This document shows, one piece after another, positions 9,746 through 18,907 of a DNA stretch of 39,043 nucleotides. The notes under the pieces were generated by a model. The model was not told where the DNA came from. It ran no database searches and saw nothing but the letters and a program-made list of their open reading frames with translations. The stretch covers positions 1 to 39,043 of the forward strand of contig LRSR01013674.1 of NCBI GenBank assembly GCA_001579985.1. The letters are read 5' to 3'. The position numbers were made by a program, and so were the translations under genes. This stretch comes from Hypsibius dujardini (lineage: Eukaryota; Tardigrada; Eutardigrada; Parachela; Hypsibiidae). Numbering within the stretch: position 1 is the stretch's first letter; each line of letters starts with the position of its first letter.

Positions 9746-10882
9746 TCCCCGAATTTTAATCGTTTCAGAGGTTACAAAACTGGGCTCAAGACCCAACTGT
9801 TTTGCCTCGGGTTCCTGTGCCCGTCTCGCAGTCTGCATTGTTTAGTAGTTGACAAATTCGTTCATAAAGCACTCATGAATTGGAGTAATGTTGTAGTCGT
9901 CGTTCCATAGGCCTTCTGCCGGGCATTTTGACCCGACGCTTTGTGCCATCCCAACTTCGCCACTGCTGGCATTATTATTCGACGGTCGTCGTGACAGTCA
10001 TCTGAATAATATTTTACAGAAAAGCCGAATATTACGCGAGAGAACGCGTTGGGAAAAATCATATCGACATGCGTATTGGTCAGTGTCTGTTTGTGCGTAG
10101 CGGGGCTTTCAGCTGTCGCTGGTACCTTGTTGTAAAGACCGCAGAGAACCCACCCATCAACAGAGTTATCGAGGCAAATGAATACACCCGCAGTTGCACC
10201 GTCTGGCGCACTTATCATTAGCATGTCTATATGGCTCACCACTAGAATGGCTCACTATAGATAGCATCGATTAAGCTTTAGACACTTATGATTCGACTCG
10301 TGCTTCGAGTAGCCTTTTTGCTACATTCTTTGACTCCTACAATCAGTCGGAAATTCTACAGCGAACTCATCACATCTCTCTCCAGAAACCCATCCGGCTA
10401 TCTGCACTTCATATTGTAATCTCTTTCCTGTCACTAATACTTTATTCCGTAACTCGATCATCCCAATTCGTTATCACATACACCGACATCGATCCAGAGA
10501 GATATTCAAGAAAGCTGCCACACGTCTCCTGCGAACACACTCTCCAGTTTGAAGTGCGCTTAACCATTACGCCTTTAATGAGGGCGAATCCGCCAATAAA
10601 GCTTAGAGTCACAGTATAGTCTGGGTAGTGGGTACGAGCCGGCTATAAGTAGATATTTGTTTCCGAATTTGTTGTGCACGATCCTTGCAGAAACTTATCA
10701 CTGAGCATCATTGAACTTTAGTTCTAGTTCCACTCTGTCCTCTTTCCACTTTGTAACATGCGTCCACTTTATTTTGCTCCTCGCTTCAAATGAATACTAC
10801 TCCGTTCCCCGTGCAGTTGGGAAAGTAGGCCATCACTCATTTGATAGACAATTCATCTTTCTGTCCTTCCTTCTGTTTCGAT
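9746..10882. other. Intergenic, one unexplained minus-strand frame
   Basis: The only sizeable frame is minus 9862-10242 (126 codons, stop-free). It includes a Thr run (TTTTT) and no recognisable domain or signal peptide. I do not call it a gene. The remainder (10243-10882) shows nothing recognisable. Confidence 0.4.
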
Positions 10883-11453
10883 AGATTCCGGTGAAACGAC
10901 GGTTTTTTGACGTTTTTTCGTCCTTGTTCCAGAATACCAAAATTTCCGTAAATCCCAAATACCGATTTCACTCAATCGTCCTACATTATTTGCGAAATAA
11001 TTTTTTGAGCTCGTTTAAGTTAAAGACAAAACCAAATGTCTTGCACTTTTGTATGATTAGTACAAGATTTAGCGCCAAAATATGTCTCAAGAAACGAAAT
11101 TTGATGACAAAAGATTATTAAACGATGCAGGGAAAGTTGTCGTGCTTGAAACTTGGGCGGATGGCCGGTAGCGTTGTTCTGCTCTATTTCAGATTAAATA
11201 AACCTTGAAATAATATCAAAAAATCGGACAAACCATCTTTGATTGGACAAATACGAGCTGAGTTGGATGGAGGCCAATCAGTCTAAAGATATTCCACATT
11301 TGTTTACCTGACAGCATGCTAAAAAATCAATCAAGCAATCTGTAACGATACACTTTCTGTAACTGGTGTGGGATGTAATGGACAATTCCGAAGTTCGGGT
11401 GTTCCGGCCAAAGGCCGAAAAACGTCAACAAACCGCCGTTTCATAGGAATCTG
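10883..11453. mobile_element. Non-autonomous element with about 55-bp terminal inverted repeats
   Basis: The left end GATTCCGGTGAAACGACGG, continuing TTTTTTGACGTTTTTTCG, is matched inversely on the right by CGAAAAACGTCAACAAACCG and CCGTTTCATAGGAATC. The interior of about 450 bp is AT-rich and without convincing coding capacity. The arms are imperfect, suggesting an older insertion. Confidence 0.65.
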
Positions 11454-11750
11454 TCGACACTGAACGACAGATTCACGAATTCTTTATTGAATGAGCGGTA
11501 ACCAATTTTCGGACTTGCGCGGGGAGCGGAGCAAAGTCTATTTGAAGGGAGGAGTAAAATGAAGTGGACACATGGTATGCATTGTTTTAAGGCATTGATG
11601 AGATCGTCCCGTGGCGATGCTTTGTTTTTGCGTCAGGCCCAACGCACAGTCGTAGGTAGAAATACTGTCAGAAGTGTATGACCTACCTACCCCATGTTAC
11701 ACGCAAAGACCTCCCTACGTTGTACAATAACACTTTGCCCCTTCATAATA
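11454..11750. other. Intergenic, nothing recognised
   Basis: Sequence between the inverted-repeat element and the 3' end of the three-domain helical-protein gene. No motif, repeat or open frame with support was found. Confidence 0.4.
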
Positions 11751-11756
11751 TTTATT
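11751..11756 (-). promoter_or_regulatory. Candidate polyadenylation signal AATAAA
   Basis: TTTATT on the plus strand is AATAAA on the minus strand, 116 bp past the stop codon of the three-domain helical-protein gene. Position and match are as expected for its 3' end, but the hexamer is common in AT-rich DNA. Confidence 0.35.
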
Positions 11757-11871
11757 TTTCTGGGATATTGGAAAGGGAACTACACTGCATTATGTGATGT
11801 AAATCTGCTCTCATTTGGAGTAAACTAAATCACCTAGCCGTCTGAAACTCCAGGCCGCGACATCGTGCTCC

Positions 11872-13971
11872 TTACAACATTTTGGTGATAAACTGAGCAA
11901 TGACCCACTGGAGCTGGCGGTAGAAGGCGGTGACAGCCGGAATAAACTGCGGGAAATGCTCGGCCAGAATTGGCAAATTTGCGTTGGCAATCGAAGCGAA
12001 AACATCAGCAAGGGCCACACCATGCTCCGCGCGAAGCTTGTTGGCCAGGGCCTGAAGAGCAGCGATAGCTTGTCCGATCACAACGGGGTCGCTGACTTCC
12101 CCAGTCACAACATCACCGAGTTCGACGCCGAATTGAGTGTGGAGCTGGGCGGAGAGTGCGATGACAGCATCGTAAATGGCGCGAGCGATCGCAGGGGTGG
12201 TTCCCGCGATCGGGGGAAGGTCTTCGAAGGAGGGAGAAAGTCCGCGTGCCGTGATGTGCTGAGCGATGATCTGTATCCAGACGAACAGGGTTGTGATTTT
12301 GTTCTGTTCTGATGTGTTCTGTTCGGATGTGTTCTGTTCTGTTTTGCTTTGCTCTGTTCTGCTTGATTCTGTTCGGTTCTGTTCCATTACATTCTGTTTT
12401 GTTTTGTGCAATTATCTTTTGTTCTGCTCTGTTCTGTTTTGTTCTGTTTGTTCTTGCTTTGTTCTGTGATGTTATGTTCTGTCGTGTCGGATCTGTTCTG
12501 CTTTATTCCACTCTTATTTATTCCGGTACACTCTGTTTTGTTCTGTGCTTTACGCTGTTCTGTTTAATATTTTTTCTGTTTTCGGACGTTCGAGAGTCTT
12601 ACCTGTTGCAGGGTTTCATAAATCGCTGCGGCGATGGAAAAGAACTGCGGGTACTCCTGCAGGATTTGTGCGAGGTTCGCCGCGGCGATGGACTTGAGGA
12701 CGTCAGCAATGGACACACCGTGTTCCTCACGAAGCTGGTTCGCCAGTTGTTGGAGAGCTTCGAGGGACGCTGCGATGGCTGCCTGGTTTTGGGTCTGTCC
12801 GGTGACGACATCCCCGAGTTCGACGCCAAACTGGGTGTGCAGCTGGGCAGAGAGCGCGACGACGGCGTTGTAGATGGTGCGGGCGATCTCCGGGGTCGTG
12901 CCAGCGATGGCAGGCAAGTCCTCGAGGGCAGGAGCACCGCGGGACTGGACCGATTTAGTGCCAAATGTAAAGACAAGGGCGCGGACATGAATAGTGTTCG
13001 GAATTTTGAAAGATGTTTCCATTTAAAATTTTGCCAAAATGATTCTCAGTCTGTCTATTTTTGAGAGAACAAAATGCTGCAGGGATATCAATTTTTAAAA
13101 TATTTAGTCCAAAGTTTTGTTAGTCAAGAGTTTATCACTGTAGTTTGTTTGAAAATATTTTAAGGGTTAGATTATAAATTTAACTAAGCTAAACTGAAAC
13201 AAACAATTTATCAAAATAGTCTCGAACATGATAGAAAATTAATTTCTTGGGGTTTTTTTGATTTTCTGTACCTGCGGATCGATTGCGCGTTGTGCGGTGC
13301 GGTCACCGAAACCGCCCAGGAATGGGAGTCCAACGATGCTGGCAAGATGGGCAAATACGTTGACGTAGACTTCGTAATACTGCTCCAGAAGTTCGTCCTG
13401 CTCTTCCGCGGTTCCGCTGGTCAAGGTCGTCAGGATGGCATCGCCGTCAATTTCGAAGTCAGCCTGCAGTTGAGCCTTCAGACGGTCCAAAGCTGCTACG
13501 ACCAAGTGACGATATTGGAAGCCTTGCCCGGACATGAACTGCACCACGGCGAGGGGGATGTTCACACCGTGGGAATGGAGCTCGGCGGCGAGGTCGTCGA
13601 TGGCGCCGATGATGGTGTCGCTGAGGCCTTGCGGGTCGAGCGCTCGGTGAGCAGGCTTCGGCAGACTGCGAGCTGAAATTTCATTTGCCTACTTAAATCA
13701 ACTTAATTTGTCGATTTGAGCGTCTGCACTTGTTTGTTTATTTTAGTATTGTTGGTACATACTTTATTTTAAAATTAGGTGAAATTTATTTTAAATAATT
13801 CAGTTAAAAGGTTTTTATTCTTGGTTTTCATTTTATTGAAATAGATTAGTGGTAATTTAGGATGACTGGTAGAAAGGTATCTTTGTACAGTAGATGTATG
13901 TCGAGATGGCTACCTTGAATGAGAGGGCTGTTAACGAGAGCTACCATCATCAGGACAACGGAGGCCTTCAT
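11872..13971 (-). CDS. Secreted protein with three tandem helical domains, unknown family
   Basis: Proposed exons on the minus strand: 13971-13914 (signal peptide MKASVVLMMVALVNSPLIQ), 13672-13272, 12944-12603 and 12258-11872 (TAA stop). Intron 1 is phase 1 as in the gene at 6315-6861; introns 2 and 3 are phase 0, with donors GTACAG and GTAAGA. Spliced CDS is 1188 bp, 395 residues. Domain 1 (about 20-153) begins ARSLPKPAHRALDPQG and resembles the 159-residue paralog. Domains 2 (154-267) and 3 (268-395) resemble each other more closely, sharing EDLP-IAGTTP, ALSAQLHTQFGVELGDVVTG and LR-EHGV--ADV. Within each domain two halves look alike (ALSAQLHTQFGVELGDVVTG against LANKLRAEHGVALADVFASI), pointing to a duplicated helical hairpin. 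There is no cysteine and no membrane segment apart from the signal. The last acceptor could also be at ATACAG, 12 bp upstream in the same frame. Exons 3 and 4 might belong to separate genes, but no signal exon was found for them. Function unknown. Confidence 0.65.
12295..12580 (+). repeat. (TGTTC)n-like simple repeat in an intron
   Basis: Irregular repeats of TGTTC, TGTTT and TGCTC run for nearly 300 bp, filling most of the intron between the exons for domains 2 and 3 (12259-12602). Open frames that cross it on either strand (Cys/Phe/Ser/Val-rich or Glu/Gln/Asn/Thr-rich) are artefacts of the repeat. Similar tracts occur at 22735-22885 and 27327-27390. Confidence 0.85.
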
Positions 13972-14242
13972 GTTGAATTTTTTTAAACGACCAACTTTCT
14001 TATTGTATAAGTCAAATGAGAATTAGGATGGTGAATCGAAGCTCTGAACTATTTTATACGAAATAATTGCAATATTAAAAAGATCTTGAACGTCCTCTCT
14101 TCCTTTGTCCCACAATTAATCATATCACACTTCAAGGAGGGTTACGCGATGCGTTGATAGTGACTACAACCGCTTCTAGAACATTCTTTATTTCCGGTGT
14201 AGTGAATTTTAAAATACGACTCGGCCTAGACTTACAGCAGAG
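13972..14242. other. Presumed 5' flank of the three-domain gene
   Basis: Upstream on the minus strand of the start at 13971. No unambiguous TATA box or initiator was identified. Confidence 0.3.
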
Positions 14243-14512
14243 GCTCGTCTAGGGTTCTTACAAGTCAGAACCAAGACCCCTAATACCCCTCATAGTAAAG
14301 CCAGGGGTCCGGTCAAAGGGCGCAGAATGCACTTTTTTTTGGAAAATTAAACCGTAATCAGACCCGTCCCACTCCCGCGAGCCTCAATATGATCAGGAAA
14401 AATAAACCGATTTTTGGATTCAGTTATGAGTCCAATGCATTGTACCCCTTTGCCCGCCCCTGGCTCTACCATCAGGGGTCCTGGTTCCGACTTGTAGGGA
14501 TCCTAAACGAGC
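14243..14512. mobile_element. Foldback element, GCTCG family, copy b
   Basis: It begins GCTCGTCTAGGGTTCTTACA and ends inversely ACTTGTAGGGATCCTAAACG plus AGC. The inner CAGGGGTCCGG and CAGGGGTCCTGG motifs and a segment reading GAAAATTAAACCG also occur in the other copies in similar form. It is 270 bp, shorter than copy a (495 bp), so copies differ by internal deletion. Confidence 0.7.
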
Positions 14513-16266
14513 CCATGACTTACGGTACTTGTGTCACGACTGGAACTTGTGTTCGCAATGGTGCCTACCAAGAGGAGCCAAGTCTTGTCAAAAGCGACTG
14601 ATAAGGGTGATGCGCGCTTCTTAATGAATTGGCGTCATAAAATTTGTAATAGCATGTGTCATCGTTATTTTGCTGATAATTTCAACAACCAGTGTTGTCA
14701 TCGATCAGCCCATCCAATAATGACCAAATCACCGGCTAATCATCCCAGACTACGTAGTCTGGTACCTGAAAGTTCATAATGGCTATCAGAGTAGTAACTG
14801 GTACGGCTGGCTGAGACTTGAATTGTGCCGAAGAATGATCAAAACACCAAAACAATGGAGCCTTTGACCGGAACATCGTAAGGGACATTTTCTACGTGCG
14901 AGCATTGTTCCTCAGGGTACTACGCTCAGGAAATACCGGTCCGGCAATTCTCTGTGAAGCATCAGTCGGGAATCATAGTAAAAAGCAAAGTATATATTTT
15001 GCTAGAAGTCAGAACTGATTTAAAAACGAGCTAATTGATTTTTTTCCGCGATCAAAGTTTTTTTGAAATGAGTGCGACATTTCCGGATAGATTTTTCCCG
15101 CCACAAAAGTCTGGACCAATTCCCTTTTTTAAGTGGTATTCTAAGGTTAGTTTGTTAGGGAGTTTTTATTTATCGGTCTCTTGGTTTAGCGGCAACAAAT
15201 TCTGAAAAGATTCAGACAGAACCAGACGTCAAAAACTCTGTTTGGGTCGCTGCGTCTGGTTGCATTTCTTCTAAGAGAACGCTGCTCTGAAATTGAGAAT
15301 ACCTTAAGATTAATTATCATTGATGTGACATGAGAACGAGACAAAATCATCGCCTATCAATTCGAAAAATGAAAATTCGGATACTATTTTCTTATAGCAG
15401 GAGAACTTCAGTCGGAAATCGTAAGACGTTCACAAAACGTTTTCGACCATGATCAAAGGCGAAAAAAATTTCTTCATAGACATTTATGTGATATTTGTTA
15501 CAAATAAGCACGGCAATGATATGTGATGTTTCTGTGTGGCGCCTGAATGAATGAAACAAAAAATCGTGTGCTGTATGAAGAAAGTCGAAATTTTTCTATA
15601 GTAAAATATAAAATCATCACAGATTACTTTTCGATTGCAAAACTGTTTATATTGTACGTGGATATCGTTAAAATTTTAAGTTGTCATCTTTATCGTTAAT
15701 ATTCATTTCACAGCGACAGACACCAGGGTGAGTGTTCTTTCATTTGTCATGAAGCTCCTTTAACAGCCAGAAAATCGAATAAATTTTGGCCTATGTCATA
15801 AGCAAACAAACAGTCATAATTTGGGCGCGTACAAAACAACATGCATCGCTGGACATAAGGGATAACAGCAAGTCAAAGCGCCAACAACCAGTAGAACATA
15901 CATTTGCGTTCGGTAAGCGCGTGCTTTGAACTATTATTTTTTATGGTCTGCCAGCTATACGATCCTTCGGTTTTCAGGTATAGAACCAACCCATGTGCCA
16001 CAGGGCAGAGTAAAAATCAAACAAACAGTGGGATTGAAAGGGCCTTACCTCACAGTCATTGCACGTCTCTCAACATTATGGTCATGGTCAACACAACCCC
16101 TTTCCGTTCCACAATCGCTGACGCCCTGATAAGAGTTCTTTGAAAGCTGCGTTATTCCCTGCTTTTTCAAGAAATTCCGCCGCTTTATATTTGAAGTTTA
16201 ATCATTGTCTGGATTTTGTTTCGTCCATTTGTTTTTTCGGTTCTCATCAACAAAACTGAAAAAGTT
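14513..16266. other. Intergenic, no gene recognised
   Basis: It holds an 18-bp perfect palindrome at 14745-14762 (CCAGACTACGTAGTCTGG) and otherwise AT-rich sequence. Open frames at 15904-16143 and 15926-16129 overlap in different frames and lack domains, signals or paralogs. Confidence 0.4.
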
Positions 16267-17676
16267 ATGGCGTCTTCGCCAATTTTTGGTTTGGTTTCTT
16301 GGGGAGTTTTGCTGCCACTCTTTTTCACAGGTTAGCGCAGAATAATTGTTTAGCAATAACAGTGCAAAAGAGATCTTCTGGTTTAATATTTTAGGAAATA
16401 TCGCTTATTTGGGCGAAATTAATAAATTATAATACAATAACATTATAATATTAATTATAATTATTATAAATTATTATAATATTATGATTAATGTGATTTA
16501 CAGGGTCTTGCGCGGCGTCCAGTTTTCTTCGCATTGGCGATCCTGTTATGCATTGTCGTGCCTGCATCAATGACAACGAACCTTGCCCGTGGTTGAACGA
16601 GACCCAGATCGTGAGTTGCCCTCGGGCAACTGAGGGCTGTGTCCGATACTCCGATAACTCCTTCTACAAGATCGACCATTACAAAGGGTTCAACATGAGG
16701 ATCGGTAAGCTTTTCCAATTATGAAATACCAATTGCAATATACCTTCCATTACTGTAAACCTAAATGGTACTTTTAATTATTTTCATTCTTGTATCTACC
16801 AAGTTATCACAGGCGTTAATATTTAAATACATGCTTGAAAATAAACAGCAAATAATACTCGTACCTTGTAAGAAAAGGTCCATAAGTCCTTGCGTACCAA
16901 ATCCATTGTAAAATTGTTCGATTTCGTAGCACACTGTAACTACATTATGATAGGGTAAATTCTAAACAAACTTTTACCATCGCTGTTTAAACACATTTAG
17001 AGATATTTCAAATGGCTTAAACAGCGGTTTTTCATTTTACTTAAAGTATTTTTCTAACACAAAATTAGTAGAATTAGGAAATTAAACGTATATTTTTATT
17101 AAATATCACAAAACGAATTGTTCATATTTATTTATTCAATTTAAAATGCTAATTATGCGATTTTTCTTTTTAATAACATTTTTTTACCGTGGCCTAAACA
17201 TATTTATTGTTATTTAAACTCAAATACGATATTTAACCCATACAAACGCTCCCGTCTATTTCATGGATTCAATCAAGTTACTGATTTATCGATGTTGCCG
17301 CTTCAAATAATGAATACTTCTTCATAGTCATAAGTGGTACGATATGCGTGCGAAATATAATTTTTTTTCATCCTCTTTTGCCGTAGACGGAGGATGGCGT
17401 GGTTGTGTGGACTCTCTGTTGCGTGAGAATAAGGAACTCTTTGGTATCGCCGATCTGAATCAGGAGCAATGCTACAGGAACCTTAACATCAAAGGACTGG
17501 TAAAAGGTGCCGGATCCACGACCATACCGGCGGACGCGACGATTGAGTTCAAGGGTGACATCTGTATCTGCAAAGGCAACGGGACCGGATTATGCAACGG
17601 GGCCAGAAAAATTGTGATTACCCTCTGGATGGCTCTGTCCGCTGTGGCTTTGAGCTGTTTTTCTTCGACTATCTAA
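16267..17676 (+). CDS. Ly6/three-finger-like GPI-anchored surface protein
   Basis: Three exons: 16267-16330, 16504-16704 and 17387-17676, all joined in phase 1 by GT-AG introns, giving 184 residues. The signal peptide MASSPIFGLVSWGVLLPLFF is followed by a cysteine-rich domain: HCRACIND, PCPWLNET, VSCPRATEGCVRY, RGCVDSLL, QCYRNLN, and a final CICKGNGTGLCNG whose Cys-Asn is the hallmark end of Ly6/uPAR/three-finger domains. About ten cysteines follow the signal. Two N-glycosylation sequons (NET, NGT) are present. The C-terminus is hydrophobic (VITLWMALSAVALSCF) with small residues before it, as in GPI-anchor signals, so the product should sit on the outer face of the plasma membrane. The layout resembles Drosophila quiver/sleepless-type Ly6 proteins, but orthology is not claimed. 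It is the nearest upstream gene to the protease array, with no evident functional link. Confidence 0.8.
16385..16500. repeat. AT-rich hairpin-forming stretch in intron 1 of the Ly6-like gene
   Basis: Repeated TTATAAT/ATTATAA segments (for example ATTATAATATTAATTATAA) give overlapping palindromes just before the exon 2 acceptor. It contains no sign of an element with defined ends. Confidence 0.5.
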
Positions 17677-18907
17677 TGGGCTTCCAATTCATTTTTGTAT
17701 ACTGAAATTTGTGAATTTCTATTCTTTTAAATTCATGAAACGCGTTCTTAGGATCCGTAGCAGTAGTATATTGGAAATCTAGTTTATTGTAAGTTTCGTT
17801 GTAAACGAGCGCCATTTTCTCAAATTGCTGATCAACATTTTCAGCTTAATTTGATGCTTAAACTAAATATTAAATTCTCTTTTTTACGCTCACATGTGCG
17901 CGTGTAACTATCACGCATAGTTCACGGAACTTAACAGTAAGCGATGTACATATATCAGCACGAACATTTAGGAATTATTATTTTTCGTGAGTTGATCAAG
18001 CAATTTAGCAGTTAAAAATAATGGTACCACTGTAGTCCCCTTTACACCCCTTTTCACCGCTTTTTACGATAGTCACCCCCTTTTCCTAAATAAAATAAAA
18101 TTTAAAATCAAACCTCAATCATCATGGAAGTCTCAGTTTCTTAAAGAAAGTATTGCAACAAATTTTAACGGAAATCCTTCTTCATAAAAATATATGTGTA
18201 TATCTGAACGATCAAATGTAATTGAACCAAAATAAAATTGATCTTTGAAACCGTGAAATGCAAATGATGCAAATATTACATTCCCAATATAAAACAGACT
18301 ATCTTGATACTACTCATTTCTATTTTCCACTCTATTTCTATTTATTGCCCTTACACAATTTTGAAGTATTTTTGTACATAAGTGTTACAACGCTAACGCA
18401 ATGTTAAATTTAACAAAATTGCGAAGGGATTGTCAATAGTAAAACGGAGTACAAAAGGGGGTGATTATAGTGGTTTCCGAAAATAAAACCGATTTGGCGG
18501 TCTTGGGTACTCGTACCCTAACTGCCTCGAACTTCGTTGAGGTGTTACTTTTCCAAAACTCCAATATAGGGACTCTTCCATCCAATCAATGCCGCAGAAC
18601 GTTCCTGACACGGCAGCACACCAAGATATCTGCTGACAATTGAAGGCAGAATCAGTCCTTTATTCTCTGATAATTTGATAACATACCTTGTGCTGCTCAT
18701 TGCAAGTCGTTTGATTCCCTTCCCTAACATACATGGAAGAGATAATTATAATCAATACGAAGGCCGATTTTAAGTTCATGGCATAACACCCCTAATACAT
18801 CGAGCTTTTCGGCATAGTAAATTGTTACTCAACTCAAGTGTACATTTCACTCAGACGTTGTTGTGGGATTTTTTTCGGTCTATGTTTACACGAAAATTAC
18901 GGAAATA
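17677..18907. other. Intergenic between the Ly6-like gene and protease gene 1
   Basis: It contains the possible inverted-repeat element at 18025-18475. A minus-strand frame at 18545-18730 and a plus-strand frame at 18461-18643 have no support. The last 100 bp are the presumed promoter of protease gene 1, without a clear TATA box. Confidence 0.4.
18025..18475. mobile_element. Possible MITE with short terminal inverted repeats
   Basis: ACCACTGTAGTCCCCTTTAC at 18027 is matched inversely by AAAAGGGGGTGATTATAGTGGT ending near 18475. Agreement is imperfect over about 22 bp. The interior is AT-rich and non-coding. Confidence 0.4.

Noticed and set aside
9862-10242. 126-codon minus-strand frame
   Set aside because: No recognisable domain, signal peptide, splice context or paralog in the window; chance or a decayed element is equally likely.
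12266-12560. Long plus-strand frames rich in Cys, Phe, Ser, Val and Leu, resembling a membrane protein
   Set aside because: They are translations of the TGTTC simple repeat inside an intron and partly antisense to coding exons of the helical-protein gene.
13290-13676. 128-codon plus-strand frame
   Set aside because: Antisense to exon 2 of the three-domain helical-protein gene, which has a signal exon, splice sites and paralogs.
16488-16718. 76-codon minus-strand frame
   Set aside because: Antisense to exon 2 of the Ly6-like gene.
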